Shown here: positions 11,068 to 23,300 of the stretch, in pieces
How the letters are laid out: each line of letters opens with the position of its first letter
Numbering within the stretch: position 1 is the first letter of the stretch
Source of the DNA: Azolla pinnata
Lineage: Eukaryota; Streptophyta; Polypodiopsida; Salviniales; Salviniaceae
NCBI GenBank assembly: GCA_037176905.1
Contig: JBBBWG010010556.1
Location: 25,313 to 79,338 of the forward strand
Direction: 5' to 3'
Length of the DNA: 54,026 nucleotides
Translations under genes and position numbers: made by a program
The notes under the pieces: generated by a model
Told to the model about the DNA's origin: nothing
Seen by the model: only the letters and a program-made list of their open reading frames with translations
The model's database searches: none

Positions 11068-12839
11068 ATGAAAGTGATGGAGGTTAAGGCGACTATAAAA
11101 TAAAGCTTATCGTGACATAGCTTTTGGCCTCAAGATCCAGGAGGTTGCCCATCACACGACATGGTTACGCCGTATACAGATTCATATACATGAGCTAACA
11201 TGACATTTTTGTTTGTAATCAGAGAATGAAGCATAACTGAGAATTTCCAATGTTATATAGGTGGACAACACAGGTTTTGAACAGATCACCTTGAAGTACA
11301 GTTTTCCTTGCAAAAAAAACCAAGGCCAAGCTGCATCCTGGAGATTGTTTCTCCTTTAGTAAAGAGCTGCGCCATTTTCGCGCTATAACATTATCTGTAT
11401 GTGCCTTCAAGATTTTGTTACAATTGTAGTGTATAAGCAATAGTAGAATTGTGGAGCTGTAAATATGCCTGATTAGTAGGCATTAGTATAGTTTTCTCAT
11501 CCCTGAGTTTGGGTTTTGTCTGTAAGTAGTTGGAGGAGTGTTAAAAAAAATCTGAGTCAGCTAAAACTTACTTCTTGCCATGTACAATTAACCCTTTCAG
11601 TTTTGAAAATGTATGTTCCTATGATCAAAGCAAAAGCCTCATCACAAATAATTTGGGGCAAGCTCAGTGCTTGTATGCTAGATATTTCTGTGAGGAAATT
11701 ATGTTGGTAGTTGTTGGAGCCTGATAATAGCTAACATCAACTGATAAAGGGTGCAGTTAGGTTCAGACTTGAGAATGTCAAAGATAGAGATTGTATTTAC
11801 ATTGATTCCTTTTACAAGAATAATTTCTTTTGGCCCCCATTAGAGCTTGGGTGCCTTAAGATCAACGACATTTGCATGGTGGTTTATGCTTCGGTATGCA
11901 ATGAGCATTTCATAGCTTCCATGCAAATGCAGTTTAGTTTGTCAATTTTTATACGTAATGCTACGAGCATAACGATTAACTGACCTCTGTATCATAATGT
12001 TCGTATCATGGCTCAAGTCTTCGATCTTATGGTGAGCAATGAAGATATAGATCTCTATCTAGTGTGAGACACAAACCTAAGGTTTCGGCATACAAAAGAA
12101 AGCTAACTACTTTCATGAGAGGATTTCAATGGGTTAGTACTTGGATTTTTAGCAGTTCAGTAACGGTCTCGCTTTAAGCTCGTGTATCTCTTTCGACTTA
12201 AAACTAAAGTATAATCCACTCCATCCTCGTAGTATATTGAAAATTTGCCTCCTTAGCACAACCCTTCGATCAAGGTTGAATACGTCACGAGGACAAGTTT
12301 GATACCTCTCTTTTTTAGCGTCATTGGAACCATCGCTTTGAATCAGTCAAAAACCCATTTTTTCCATCTTTGTTTCATCCCATTTCATCATTTCAAAGGT
12401 TAGGTTGGTGAATGACCACTGAGGCAAATAAGATTAGATCATATATATGTATGTATGTATGTATGTATTTGTTTCGTTCCATCATCTCAAAGGTCAACTT
12501 GTTGGTTGAAAGACCACCGAGGCGAATCAAATCAGATCGTGCCATTAGATGAACTCTCATCAGGATTACTCCTTTGAATTTGTAAAAGCCCATGGTCTGA
12601 CACCATAGCAATCGTATGTTTTTTTTTTTTCATTATCTGGCTAGATCGAATCAAATGAAAGACAATAGATTGATCGATCAAGTAGCGAGATCGTATGGCT
12701 GAGCCTATTCACTTCTTTTAAAAATTGACTTTGTTGGCAGAAACACTGCACCGAATATGGGAGGACTTGAATTTCAGTCCGTTGCCCGCCTCATAATTCT
12801 AGCAAATCGGAGAGAGGGCTCGGGGATGATCAAACACTA
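11068..12839. other. Intergenic region downstream of the MBD gene
   Basis: The first few hundred bases are probably MBD 3' UTR. The remainder has no recognisable gene. It contains a diverged tandem duplication (listed separately), a TATG microsatellite at about 12444-12467 and, from about 12640, sequence grading into the GATCA/GACCA-rich satellite. Confidence 0.5.
12372..12545. repeat. Diverged tandem duplication, period about 97 bp
   Basis: Two copies share TTTC(A/G)TTCCATCAT-TCAAAGGT, then TTGGTTGAA-GACCAC and GAGGC(A/G)AAT-A-ATTAGATC-like sequence. They are separated by a TATG run. Confidence 0.6.
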
Positions 12840-14027
12840 GATTGGATCACAGATTAGATCATATTAGACCAAACCGGATCATATCAGATTGGAGAAAGCT
12901 GATCCGATGAGATCAAACCAAACTAGACTAGACCAGACCAGAGTAGACCAAACTAAACCAAATTAGACCATACCAAACTAGACCAAACCAAACCAAACCA
13001 GACCAGACCAGACTAGACCAAACCAAAGTAGAACAGACTAGACCAAGCCAAGACTAAACCAAACCAGATTCGATCAGACTAGACCAAGAGTAAACCAGAC
13101 CAGACCAAAGCAGATCAGATCCGATTAGACCAGACCAGACCAGATGAGATGAGATCAAATACGAATTAGCATTTTCTACAAATAGGCGAAAACTCGATTT
13201 CCATCTCCATTTCATTTCCCAAACCAAACCAAAGTAGACCAGACCAAAGTGGACAAGACCAAGACTAAACCAGACCAGATTCGATCAGCAAGACTAAACC
13301 AAACCAAATTCGATCAGACCAGACCAAGACTAAACTAGACCAGATTCGATCAGACCAGACCAAGATTAGACTAGACCAGATTCGATCAGACTAAACCCTA
13401 AACCGGATCATATCAGATTGGAGAAAGCTGATCTGATGAGATCAAACCAAACTAGACTAGACCAGACCAGAGTAGACCAAACTAAACCAAATCAGACCAT
13501 ACCAAACTAGACCAAACCAAACCAAACCAAACCAGACCAGACCAGACCAGACCAGACTAGACCAAACCAAAGTAGAACAGACTAGACCAAGCCAAGACTA
13601 AACCAAACCAGATTCGATCAGACTAGACCAAGAGTAAACCAGACCAGACCAAAGCAGATCAGATCCGATTAGACCAGACCAGACCAGATGAGATGAGATC
13701 AAATACGAATTAGCATTTTCTACAAATAGGCGAAAACTCGATTTCCATCTCCATTTCATTTCCCAAACCAAACCAAAGTAGACCAGACCAAAGTGGACAA
13801 GACCAAGACTAAACCAGACCAGATTCGATCAGCAAGACTAAACCAAACCAAATTCGATCAGACCAGACCAAGACTAAACTAGACCAGATTCGATCAGACC
13901 AGACCAAGATTAGACTAGACCAGATTCGATCAGACAAGACCAGACCAGATCGGATCGGATCGGATCGGATCGGATCAGACCAGACCAATGCAGATCAGAT
14001 CCGATTAGATCAGACCAGATCAAATCA
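12840..14027. repeat. GACCA/AACCA pentamer-rich satellite with a 529-bp tandem duplication
   Basis: The sequence consists largely of variants of AGACC, AAACC and GATC-AG pentamers. A long segment starting AAACCGGATCATATCAG at 12871 recurs almost unchanged at 13400, a period of 529 bp; the second copy is longer by a few pentamers. Each long copy also carries a non-pentamer block (13144-13220 and 13687-13764) that matches the immediate upstream region of GCN2 at 14028-14105. The array therefore appears to have captured and duplicated GCN2 upstream sequence, or the reverse. Confidence 0.9.
13949..13975. repeat. (GGATC)n pentanucleotide run
   Basis: Five consecutive perfect GATCG/GGATC pentamers form a small homogeneous patch inside the larger satellite. 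Confidence 0.9.
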
Positions 14028-14198
14028 GATGAGATGAGATCAAATACGGCTTAACATTTTCTCAGATTCGCGAAAACTCGATTTTCATCTCCGTTTCATT
14101 TCCCCTTCCAAATTTCTGCGAGGACCAGCGCATCCGCGACGACCAGCGCAGACTGACGGTCCGATCCGAGCAGAGAATCTTCCCGTCTCTGTCACGCT

Positions 14199-14333
14199 AT
14201 GCTTCCCACGCCCTCCCTGCGAGGAAGGACGGGACGAGAGAGGAACGATGGTCGGGCGAGAGAAGAAACCAAGGAGAGAGGTAAAGAAAGCGAATCTGGA
14301 GAAGGTAGCGAAGGATTGACCTCCGCGCAATAG
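14199..14333 (+). promoter_or_regulatory. Candidate upstream ORF 1 of GCN2 (44 codons)
   Basis: The frame opens at ATG 14199 (MLPTPSLRGR...) and stops at TAG 14331-14333, 18 nt before the main ATG. It overlaps the second uORF in another frame. Whether it is transcribed depends on the unknown start site. Confidence 0.4.
14248..14319 (+). promoter_or_regulatory. Candidate upstream ORF 2 of GCN2 (23 codons)
   Basis: ATG 14248 (context AACGATGG, G at +4) opens a short, strongly basic peptide (MVGREKKPRREVKK...) ending at TGA 14317-14319, 32 nt before the main ATG. That spacing would allow only inefficient reinitiation under ordinary conditions. Confidence 0.4.
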
Positions 14334-14351
14334 GACCGGATACTTAGCATC

Positions 14352-17300
14352 ATGGCCGGGGGAGGCCGTAGGAAGCGATCGAAGCAGAAGAAGAGCAATC
14401 TCCGCCCGAAAGACCACTTCCCTTCTCACTCGCAGAACGAATCACCACTCTCCGAGGAGCTCACGGCACTGTATGTCTCATGCTTTGCTTGTGTGTGTAT
14501 TTGTTGAATTGTGCATACATACATGCATGCAACGATCTGTATTTGTAGAATGTATATGCATACATATGAATGTGTATATTTGTAAATCTTATATATACAA
14601 ACATATGCTCGAATGTATATATGTGAGTTGTATACGTATATATTCGGATTTGTTGAATTGTGTATACATATATGCGTGCCAAATTTCTGTATTAGTAAAA
14701 TGTATATGCAGACATATGAATGTGTATATTTGTAAATCTAATGTTTACACACATATGCTTGAATGTGTATATGTCAATTGTATACGTATGTATTTGGATG
14801 TGCATGCTTGCATTTGTACCTATACATCCGTTTATTGTGCTGTGTGTTGCATGTACATGTGTATGTGTATTCTGTAATTGTATTTCATACATGTGTGTAA
14901 TTGGTTTGTGTGCCTATATTTATTTAACTATATCCAATTGCTTGGTTGCTTATATGCCTGGATATGTGTAAATTTATGTGTCACGTGTTTCGAATTGTAT
15001 GCATATGTATGCACAGGTGATAGTGTATGTGTATATGTGTAATGGTATGTACATCCTGTGTACATACCATATGTATGTGTAATTGTATGTACATCCTGTG
15101 TACATGCCATATGTGTAGTTGTATGTGTAATGTGTGTAAGCCTATATGTATTATGTGGGATATATGATTGTATATGTACGTCTGTGATTGGACGTGTATC
15201 AATGTAACTGTATGGGTTTATGCTCATATCCATGTTATTTGTGTATTCTCCATTGATTCATTTTAAAAAGAATGTGTTATTTTGCAGGTCTGCTATCTTT
15301 CAAGATGACTTTACTATCATTTCTGAAGAAGACTCTTATACAGAATGCTCCATAGTATTGCAGTAAGCTGCACTGTTTGTAATTCCCAATTGTTTTATTA
15401 TTTCATTCCATGAACTGAACTCTCTCTACACATCTATACACACATGCGGGAACCTGCATCTCTACATCATACCTACATATGTATGTACATACATACTTGC
15501 ATGCCTACTTCTTTGCATACATGCACTGTTATAGTGAAATATTTTAATTCATTACTGACAAATTGTGCATTGGATGGTCTTGTAGACCTCTCGGTGGAGA
15601 CAGCCAAAGCAATGTTGCTGGAGAGCTTTTTATCAGGTGAATAATTCTAATTGGCCAGAGCTTCCTTTCAATGTCTTTAAAAATAGGAAAGTCTGAAGTA
15701 AGAAATTAGCAAATGACATATATTCTTCTTTACTTTCTGCTGATTCAACATCTCCAGTTCAAATATTTTTTTCTATAGAAGGTTTTCCATTGAAAGATTT
15801 ATCTTTTGTATTAAAATACAGAAGTTACAACCTCTTAATGCAGAAACTTACATAGTTGTTGGTGGGAGCAAAAAAAAGGAGTTTTGTAGCTCCATTTCAC
15901 TCTTTCCTTTGCCCTTTATATATAGTTATCCCATTTCATAGGAAACCATGTTTTCCATTTTTCCTTTTTTTGTTTTTTGGAGCCTTGTAATGATTACGTT
16001 TTACTTATAAAGTACTCAATATTTCATTTATCGCCTCTGCAGGAGGTTCATGTACCATTTGAAGCACTAGTTTTCGTCTGCTTTCCAAACAGTTCATAAT
16101 GTGATGGCTTTGATTTGGATGCTATTCAAAGTTATATACTATGATATCAATTGTGCTCAAATTTCTGTCAGGAAATGCATGAGATGGGCTAGTTCTATTG
16201 ATATCATATTCCCCAAACAGAAGCATTTGATCTTCCCGTACAACCATCCCTATGTCATCATGAATTTTTCATCAGTGAACGCCTGTAATGTCAAAATTCT
16301 TCACTATACTCCTTGAGCATGTTGGCAATCCCTAAAATGCATTCTGATGAGATTTTACCTTATATCTACATCTTTGGCATTACATAATATCCTGTCTATA
16401 CAGTCTTTTTCCTACTGGCAAGGCAGCATGAAGTAGAAGCCATTTGAACATTGTTATTTTGCCTGTAAGTTCACATCCTGCACCTTACTCCCAAAATTTA
16501 GTCACAAATTTATGAGAGAGATTATCCTTTTTGCATGTTTATTTTCAACTAAGATGTATCCATGCTGATTAATGAGTATATGCCAGTTTCCGCCAATATA
16601 CCCAACAGTATTCTTGAAATGATCCTTCTAGAGAGACTCAGCTACATTCTGTTGCAATTCAGCGAATGATCTTCCAATTTCTACTTGTCGGTAATATCCT
16701 CTACAAGTCCACACGTCCTTGAGTATCACCATACCCCATCACTCCAAATTTTCTGAATATAAACATGAAGTTTGAGATCAAGCCTGTTATTTTGTGAGCC
16801 AAAGAACCCGTTTTTGTTTCATTGATGAATTTATATAATGAGAAAATATACAAGAATACCATTGACAAATTCAAATTGAGTAGTTCGTTTATTTATATCA
16901 TTTTGAGTGCAATTGCCTTGCAAATCTAGGAGGAGGATATACTAGGAGTTTGATGCTATATCATAAGAAACTACTGTTTGGTGAAAAATTAGCTTCACAA
17001 TTATCTTATGAGTTGATTCTTCATATACCAGGTGCTTGGCAGGATATCCATATAAACCCCCTAAGCTATTCGTAAAAGCCAAGCACGGGATTTCAGAAGA
17101 TGAATTGCAAGCTTTACATTCTTTACTTATTGATCAAGTATGAATTTCTCAGGTGACTTTGCTTAATTACTTGAGAAAGGATTATTGAGCGTTCTATATT
17201 TTATGCTGGATATTTTTTTTGTTTCCGAGACGAATCATAAAGACATGTATAATTAAATACAAAAACTGGATATTCCTGTTGTACGGGCACATATTTGCAC

Positions 17301-20300
17301 AATGGAAGTGGTGTTTTTGTGTTGAACTTTGGATCTTGAGTTTACTCATCAGTGAACTGCCATTTTCACAGGCAACATCAATTTCTAGGGAAGGCAGAGT
17401 AATGATCTACAATCTAGTGGAAGCTGCACAGGAATTTCTGTCTGAACATGTTCGAAGTAACCTTCTGCATGCTCATGAGGTATTATTTGAGCAACTCATA
17501 GAGCGTCTGATTAAGTTGTGTATGTTGAAAGACTAAATATGTCCAGTCTATGTAGTAAGAAAGTAAAATCTTTTAGTGCTCTTGGAGGTATAATCCATAA
17601 TCAAGTTAATTGACCATCTTAGGCATAATCCTCTGTATGTACAACCCACTTGAAATCTCTCCATATTGGTGGCGGATACTGCTAATCTTAAACTTAGGTG
17701 GTAATTTATTTGATATCTGATGATCTTGGTAGACAAATGATTGCAGCTTGCATAACCAATAAAGTTTAACAGAGAAGTATATTTTTTTGGAAACCATGCT
17801 TGTAATATATGCCAATATTTTTCAAGATTGGGTTTCTCCATTCTTGCACCACCTGATGGAATTTTTGGCAGGAAGCTATCTTCATCTTGAAAAAAGTGAT
17901 ACGATTATCAAAAGTAATATGAGTGCGACATTTTGAGCAATGCAATTGATTGCTGGCACGCATGTTTTTACATTTAATGCACTTATAGCCACAACTTGTA
18001 GGATGTCACTGCTCGTTTGCTTCCCACTCAGAGATTATCCAACACTCATAATCTGAATCCAAGGTTACAATTACAGGAAATTGACTCCATTTCTTACTTT
18101 GTAGAGAAGAAAATAGATGGGATGGTTCAAAGCTATATGACATTTTCTATATCAAGTAGCATCCATAACTCCTTTAATCCGTTCATAAATTCAATATGCA
18201 CATTTTCTTTTGTTTTTGTGGCTTTAGGATTTAAGGCCATTTTATCATTGCTGGCTTATTCAAGACTAGATGTTTATGAAGATATTTATCTGGATGTGAA
18301 TGCATTCATTAATTAATGAGCCTTCATGATGTGTCATCTAGTTTTGGTTTTATGTTGAATAATTTACAGTACATATGCTCCTTCTAAAAAAAAGCAATTT
18401 AGGTTGAAGATTTATCTTTTTTGAAGTTACAAGTCAGAATTACTTCCTGTCATTCAGGTTAATGACCAAACAGATGAACCGATCCATGCTTCTCATGCTG
18501 GAGTCTCAGAGATTTCAGAGTATGCTATTCAGGATCTAGAATCATCCCTTGTATACGGAGTCATGGATCTTTTCACTGAACTTGGAATCGAAAGTAATTG
18601 GGAAGGAGAATTACAGCAGCCAGTGCAAAAGGGATTGGAAAAGTTTTCAGGGAATCTTTTTTTAGGAAGGCAGGGATCCTTTGAAGAGTTAAATACTCTG
18701 GCTCATAACAAAGGTTCACAGAAACCTTTGCTTTTTGGCTTGGATTCTAGAACACTAAAGCTACAAGGGTTGAACAATAAGAATGATGCAGATGGCGGTA
18801 TTAACACCCTTAAACCAATTCAATTTTCCAGTGTCTCTGAATTAATACAGAAGGTTTATGGTAAATTGGACCCAAAATGTGAGGTATTTTACCCTGGGAT
18901 TCATGCTTGTACCTAAGAATCGAAAATTTGTTTAATAATGACCTGCTGGTGTAATAATTTTACTGTCTTCTGTTACATTCAACCAACATCAGGAATCAAG
19001 CAGCAGCTCAGATTCATTTTTGCAATCCAAATGCAATGTTTCATTAGCAGAAGCTGACAAATCAATTCAGAAGGACTTTCTGCTTGTACGTTAGGCTGTC
19101 TGATTTTATGAACTGTATGGTGTTTGATCTTGTAATTTAGTCTAACAAGGATATCTATTCATTTTTACTTCGGACTGTTCCACAGGCACACCTGCTACGT
19201 CTTGTATGTTCCCCGAGAGGGCCCTTACCTCATGCTTGGCCATTGCTCCTATCTCAATTAGAGAACCTTGATGTGAGTTTGTGATATTACTTGTCTCTGT
19301 TGTGGGGCTATTATCTCTGTTTTTGAGAAGTAATGGTCCATCTAAATGGTTAGATGCTAATGAGAAAAACAAAACTAGAGTTGATGAGAATACATCTTGA
19401 AGGTAGACAATTTCGTTTGAAAGAAAAATAGGTAATGCAAAAGAAAGCAAGCAAACTATACAATGCTCAGTGGTGTCATTAACCTAAAAAACTATTTTAA
19501 AGTAAGGAGGATGTGCCTTTTCTTTTAAAGTAGTGCATGCTACTTGTCTCTACCTGTGGCGCATGTATATGAATCCATTAAGGAACGTACATTAGGTTAA
19601 AGATCTGCAGATGCCCTGGTCAATTTGGGCTGAGATAGGTACATGAACTTCGTAGGTCACGATTCCAATGAATTGAGATGTTATTTTCATTAAATCTATG
19701 TTTTATTCACAGATTGTCCCCCAGATTATTTTGGACCTTGTAAGTGGCCAACCTCAACAATTCGATTTGGCCTTCCGTGAGGTTTTTGCAGATATACTTC
19801 AAGAAACTAATTTATCATCTGGGGTATGGAATCTAGATTTTTGATGCAGTAAAATGTTCTATTATATGTTTACCAACTCTCTTCTCCTCCAACTGTAGGG
19901 CCTCACTGCTACCAACAACTTTTGGAATGCAAATCCAGAGATGGCTAATCGAGATGAGAATGGGCATGCAAATACATTTTCACGATACTCAAATGACTTT
20001 GAGGAGCTGTCTCTCTTGGGTGAATGTCAAACTGCCGTTTTCTGCTTTGTAACAGATTTTACCTAATAGAGAAGTGATAATTGGAATGATCAAACTATAT
20101 TTTTGAATGGGAATCCTAGACTGCTCTGATCTTGTAAGAAGTTTCATAGAAAGGGGCAGGGAAGATTTATTAAAAGAGTATGTCCTTCATCCTATTTAAT
20201 TTTGTACACAGTGGCTGAAACAAGTCTAGGATCTCATAGAAGTCGAATGTAGGATGCAACATTCTAAAACATAAAATAATGTTGTCATTTACATTTTTGC

Positions 20301-23300
20301 CCAGTTTTTATATTCAACCTGCATTAACTGAAGGTAGTTCAAAAACTTTGAATCATAACCCTATAACTGGTCAAATTTTAACTTTGCTTGCTTTACAAAA
20401 TGTGGTGGAAATCTTATGAAGTCGTTGTTTATAGCATACTGTCACTTTCTCATCTATCGTTCACTTTTAAATAAGGGCTCAAAATCGAAAGATGTATTGA
20501 GGAAATAGCATGCTTACTCTTTTAGGAATATCTAGTTGCTTATGGAGCCTTTGCAGCAAATTTCAAAGATAATTTGCTCCAGAGAAGATAATTAATCATG
20601 TCAAAGATAATTAATCATATGTGACACATTGGATAAATGTTTTCATGCTCCAGAGAAAGATCTTAGTTTTATGTAGACTCACAAGAACCCAAAATTTGAT
20701 TTCTACTGGGAAACAAAAACTTGTAGATACCAATTCTAGCCAGATTTTCTTCCAGATAAGGGCTTGGTAGAAGTGCTTAAGACCTCAAAAGACTCAAAGA
20801 ATTCTGGTGTTCATGAGCTTGAAATCAATTACCTTTTCATTCAGGAAAAGGAGGATTTGGGTATGTTGTCTTATGCAAAAATAAGCTTGATGGACGACAT
20901 TATGCAATGAAGAAGATACGATTATCAGATAAAAGCCCATCTTTGAATAATAAGATTTTGAGGTATTTTCTTTTCTGATGCATGTGATAAATTGTGGGAT
21001 TCTTGTTATATGAAAAAAGTGGAAAATCTCATAGTTGATGCATTACTTTTCCCCTTGGTTGCAGAGAGGTAACTACTCTTTCTAGGTTGCAACATCACCA
21101 CATTGTGCGATATTATCAGGTATAGTTGTTTGGGTTTAAAACACATCATTTTATTTATCATGAGGGGTTTGTATGATATCTTTGTCTCTTCTACCATTGA
21201 GGGGATCTCTCCATGTTAGACTAGTTCATGCTAATGATTTTTTGGACGAAAAAGTTTCAGTCTCTATAAATCAAGAACGTGTGTTATTAATAGGATTCTT
21301 ATGTCATTTTCAGTTTGTGTTTAATTTTCATTTATTTATTTTTGTTATTCTGAAAGATGAGAATTTGTTTTCAAGAGTTATTCTCTCGTCTGGTGTTATG
21401 GATCATTTTGGCCTCATAAAGACTTCAATATATATTTCTTTCTGAAGATGTTATAAGCCAATTGAGGATTTCGTCATAGAGATCCTGACCCAGTTAGAGA
21501 CAAATCAGGGATGTAGATCCTGCTCATTTGGATCACGCCTTCTTAAAGGTGCTTCCTGCCTGCTTTAGGTACCTCTTTGCATTGGATCAACCCATGTTGG
21601 AGATCTCTCAGACACAAAAGTACTATTCCATGACTTGAGATCCTTGATTGTATCAATATCATCACATTTCAAGCATCCTATTCGGAAATTATTTGTGCTA
21701 TTTTACATGGGATCTTTCAGTGTTTGGGGAATGGATCACTGCACTTTCCAAAGGATTTGTGGCTGATTTGCATTTTTTATGAAATGCCTGTAATCCGTTA
21801 AAATTTCGAATTGCATTAGTGATCATGCTCAACAATTAGTAATTCTTCAAACTGCCTATTTTGGGGTCTGTTATGTCACGCCTTTTCATACCTGTGATGC
21901 AGGCTTGGTTTGAGTCTGTCGTTGGAGTCATGAATATACAAAGTTCAGGAATGGAAGCATCCAATTACAGTGAGTCAGAGAATTTAGACCTCAGCTTCAA
22001 ACCACTAGTGATCAAAGGTGCAGCGTCATGTGATTTTGAGGAGAATTTAGAGGAGAGAACATATCTTTATATCCAAATGGAGTACTGCCCCAGGTTTGAT
22101 TCCTAGATTCGCATCACTATACAGAATGTTAGGGTGCTTTATCCTGCAAAACTTACCTGCATTTGGGTTATGCTCGTCTTGAAAATGACTTTGAAAAAGC
22201 TATCTTCAGTTCAAAATATGTTTATCGTTCCATAGAAAAGCTTGAAGTCATTAGTTTCTGTTTAGTTCAGTTATGTCGGTTTGCAAATGCTCGTAACTGT
22301 AGTGAAACATACCAAATTTTTTATCCATTTACTTTAAAAATTCACTTGTTTCATATTGTCCAAACTATGAGAAAGAAACAATTCTTAAGACCTCTATATT
22401 ATTCTCTGAATCCCAGTATATTTAATGATGCCTGGTAATTTTCAGACGATCCATTTTGAATATAACTTGGACAAACTATAGGGCCTGATCATAGAAGAAA
22501 GATTGACAATACATAGAAACAGAGAAGCAAGTTTCAAAACAGGTGCACCACTATGGATCACATGTTGAACCTCCAAGCCCTAATGGAAGAAGCAAGAGTG
22601 CATAAAAAGAGAGTCTGTTGTTACTTTATGGATGTCTGGACAGCAATGATTCCATGCCCTTAGACTCCTGGTGAGTATGCAATGGAAAATTGTGCATTTT
22701 AGGAATCAGTGCTCGAAATGTGCATGTTGAGGTGTACCCTACAGTATTGTGCTCGAAATTGTGCATTGTACTGTAATGTTCTGTTGAGGTGTACCCTACA
22801 GTATTGTGCTCGAAATTGTGCATTGTACTGTAACGTTCTGTTGAGGTGTACCCTACAGAAATTTTAAATCATAACATCCATATTTGCTAAGGCAAGTAAA
22901 TCTGATGCTATCTTTCTGAATTTGATGCACTATGAATCTGGTGGATCATTGTAGCAGCACTTGCGACAGTGCTTATAATATCATGCACTGAAGGGCTCAC
23001 TCACCCTTTTCTATGCCGTGGAATTTTAAGGTAGTCTCTGCAGGATTTATAAAGTAAAAGATCTATATATGCTGAGGTAATTAAAGGGGTTTTTTAAACC
23101 GGTTCGAACATACAGGGATGCACCGTGAATCACTGTTTACAGCACTTGTTGCAGTGCATAGTGTCATGCACTGAAGTTAATTCATCACAATCACAGAGCT
23201 TCTGATAGCACACATTTTCATGTACTTGCTGGTGTATGTATTTATTATCTATAGATGTCATGCCGCATCCTTGAGTATAAGGGATGATTGACTAATACCA

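Larger units (their letters stand above)
14028..14351 (+). promoter_or_regulatory. GCN2 upstream and leader region
   Basis: GC content rises sharply relative to the satellite on the left, as expected of a promoter-proximal and leader region. The block at 14028-14105 is the third copy of a segment found twice in the satellite. Two out-of-frame ATGs at 14199 and 14248 open short upstream ORFs that end before the main start. No TATA box or transcription start could be assigned with confidence. Confidence 0.5.

Noticed and set aside
14473-15233. Cys/Val/Tyr-rich and Thr/His-rich frames on both strands
   Set aside because: They are products of the TGTATA-rich repeats in GCN2 intron 1.
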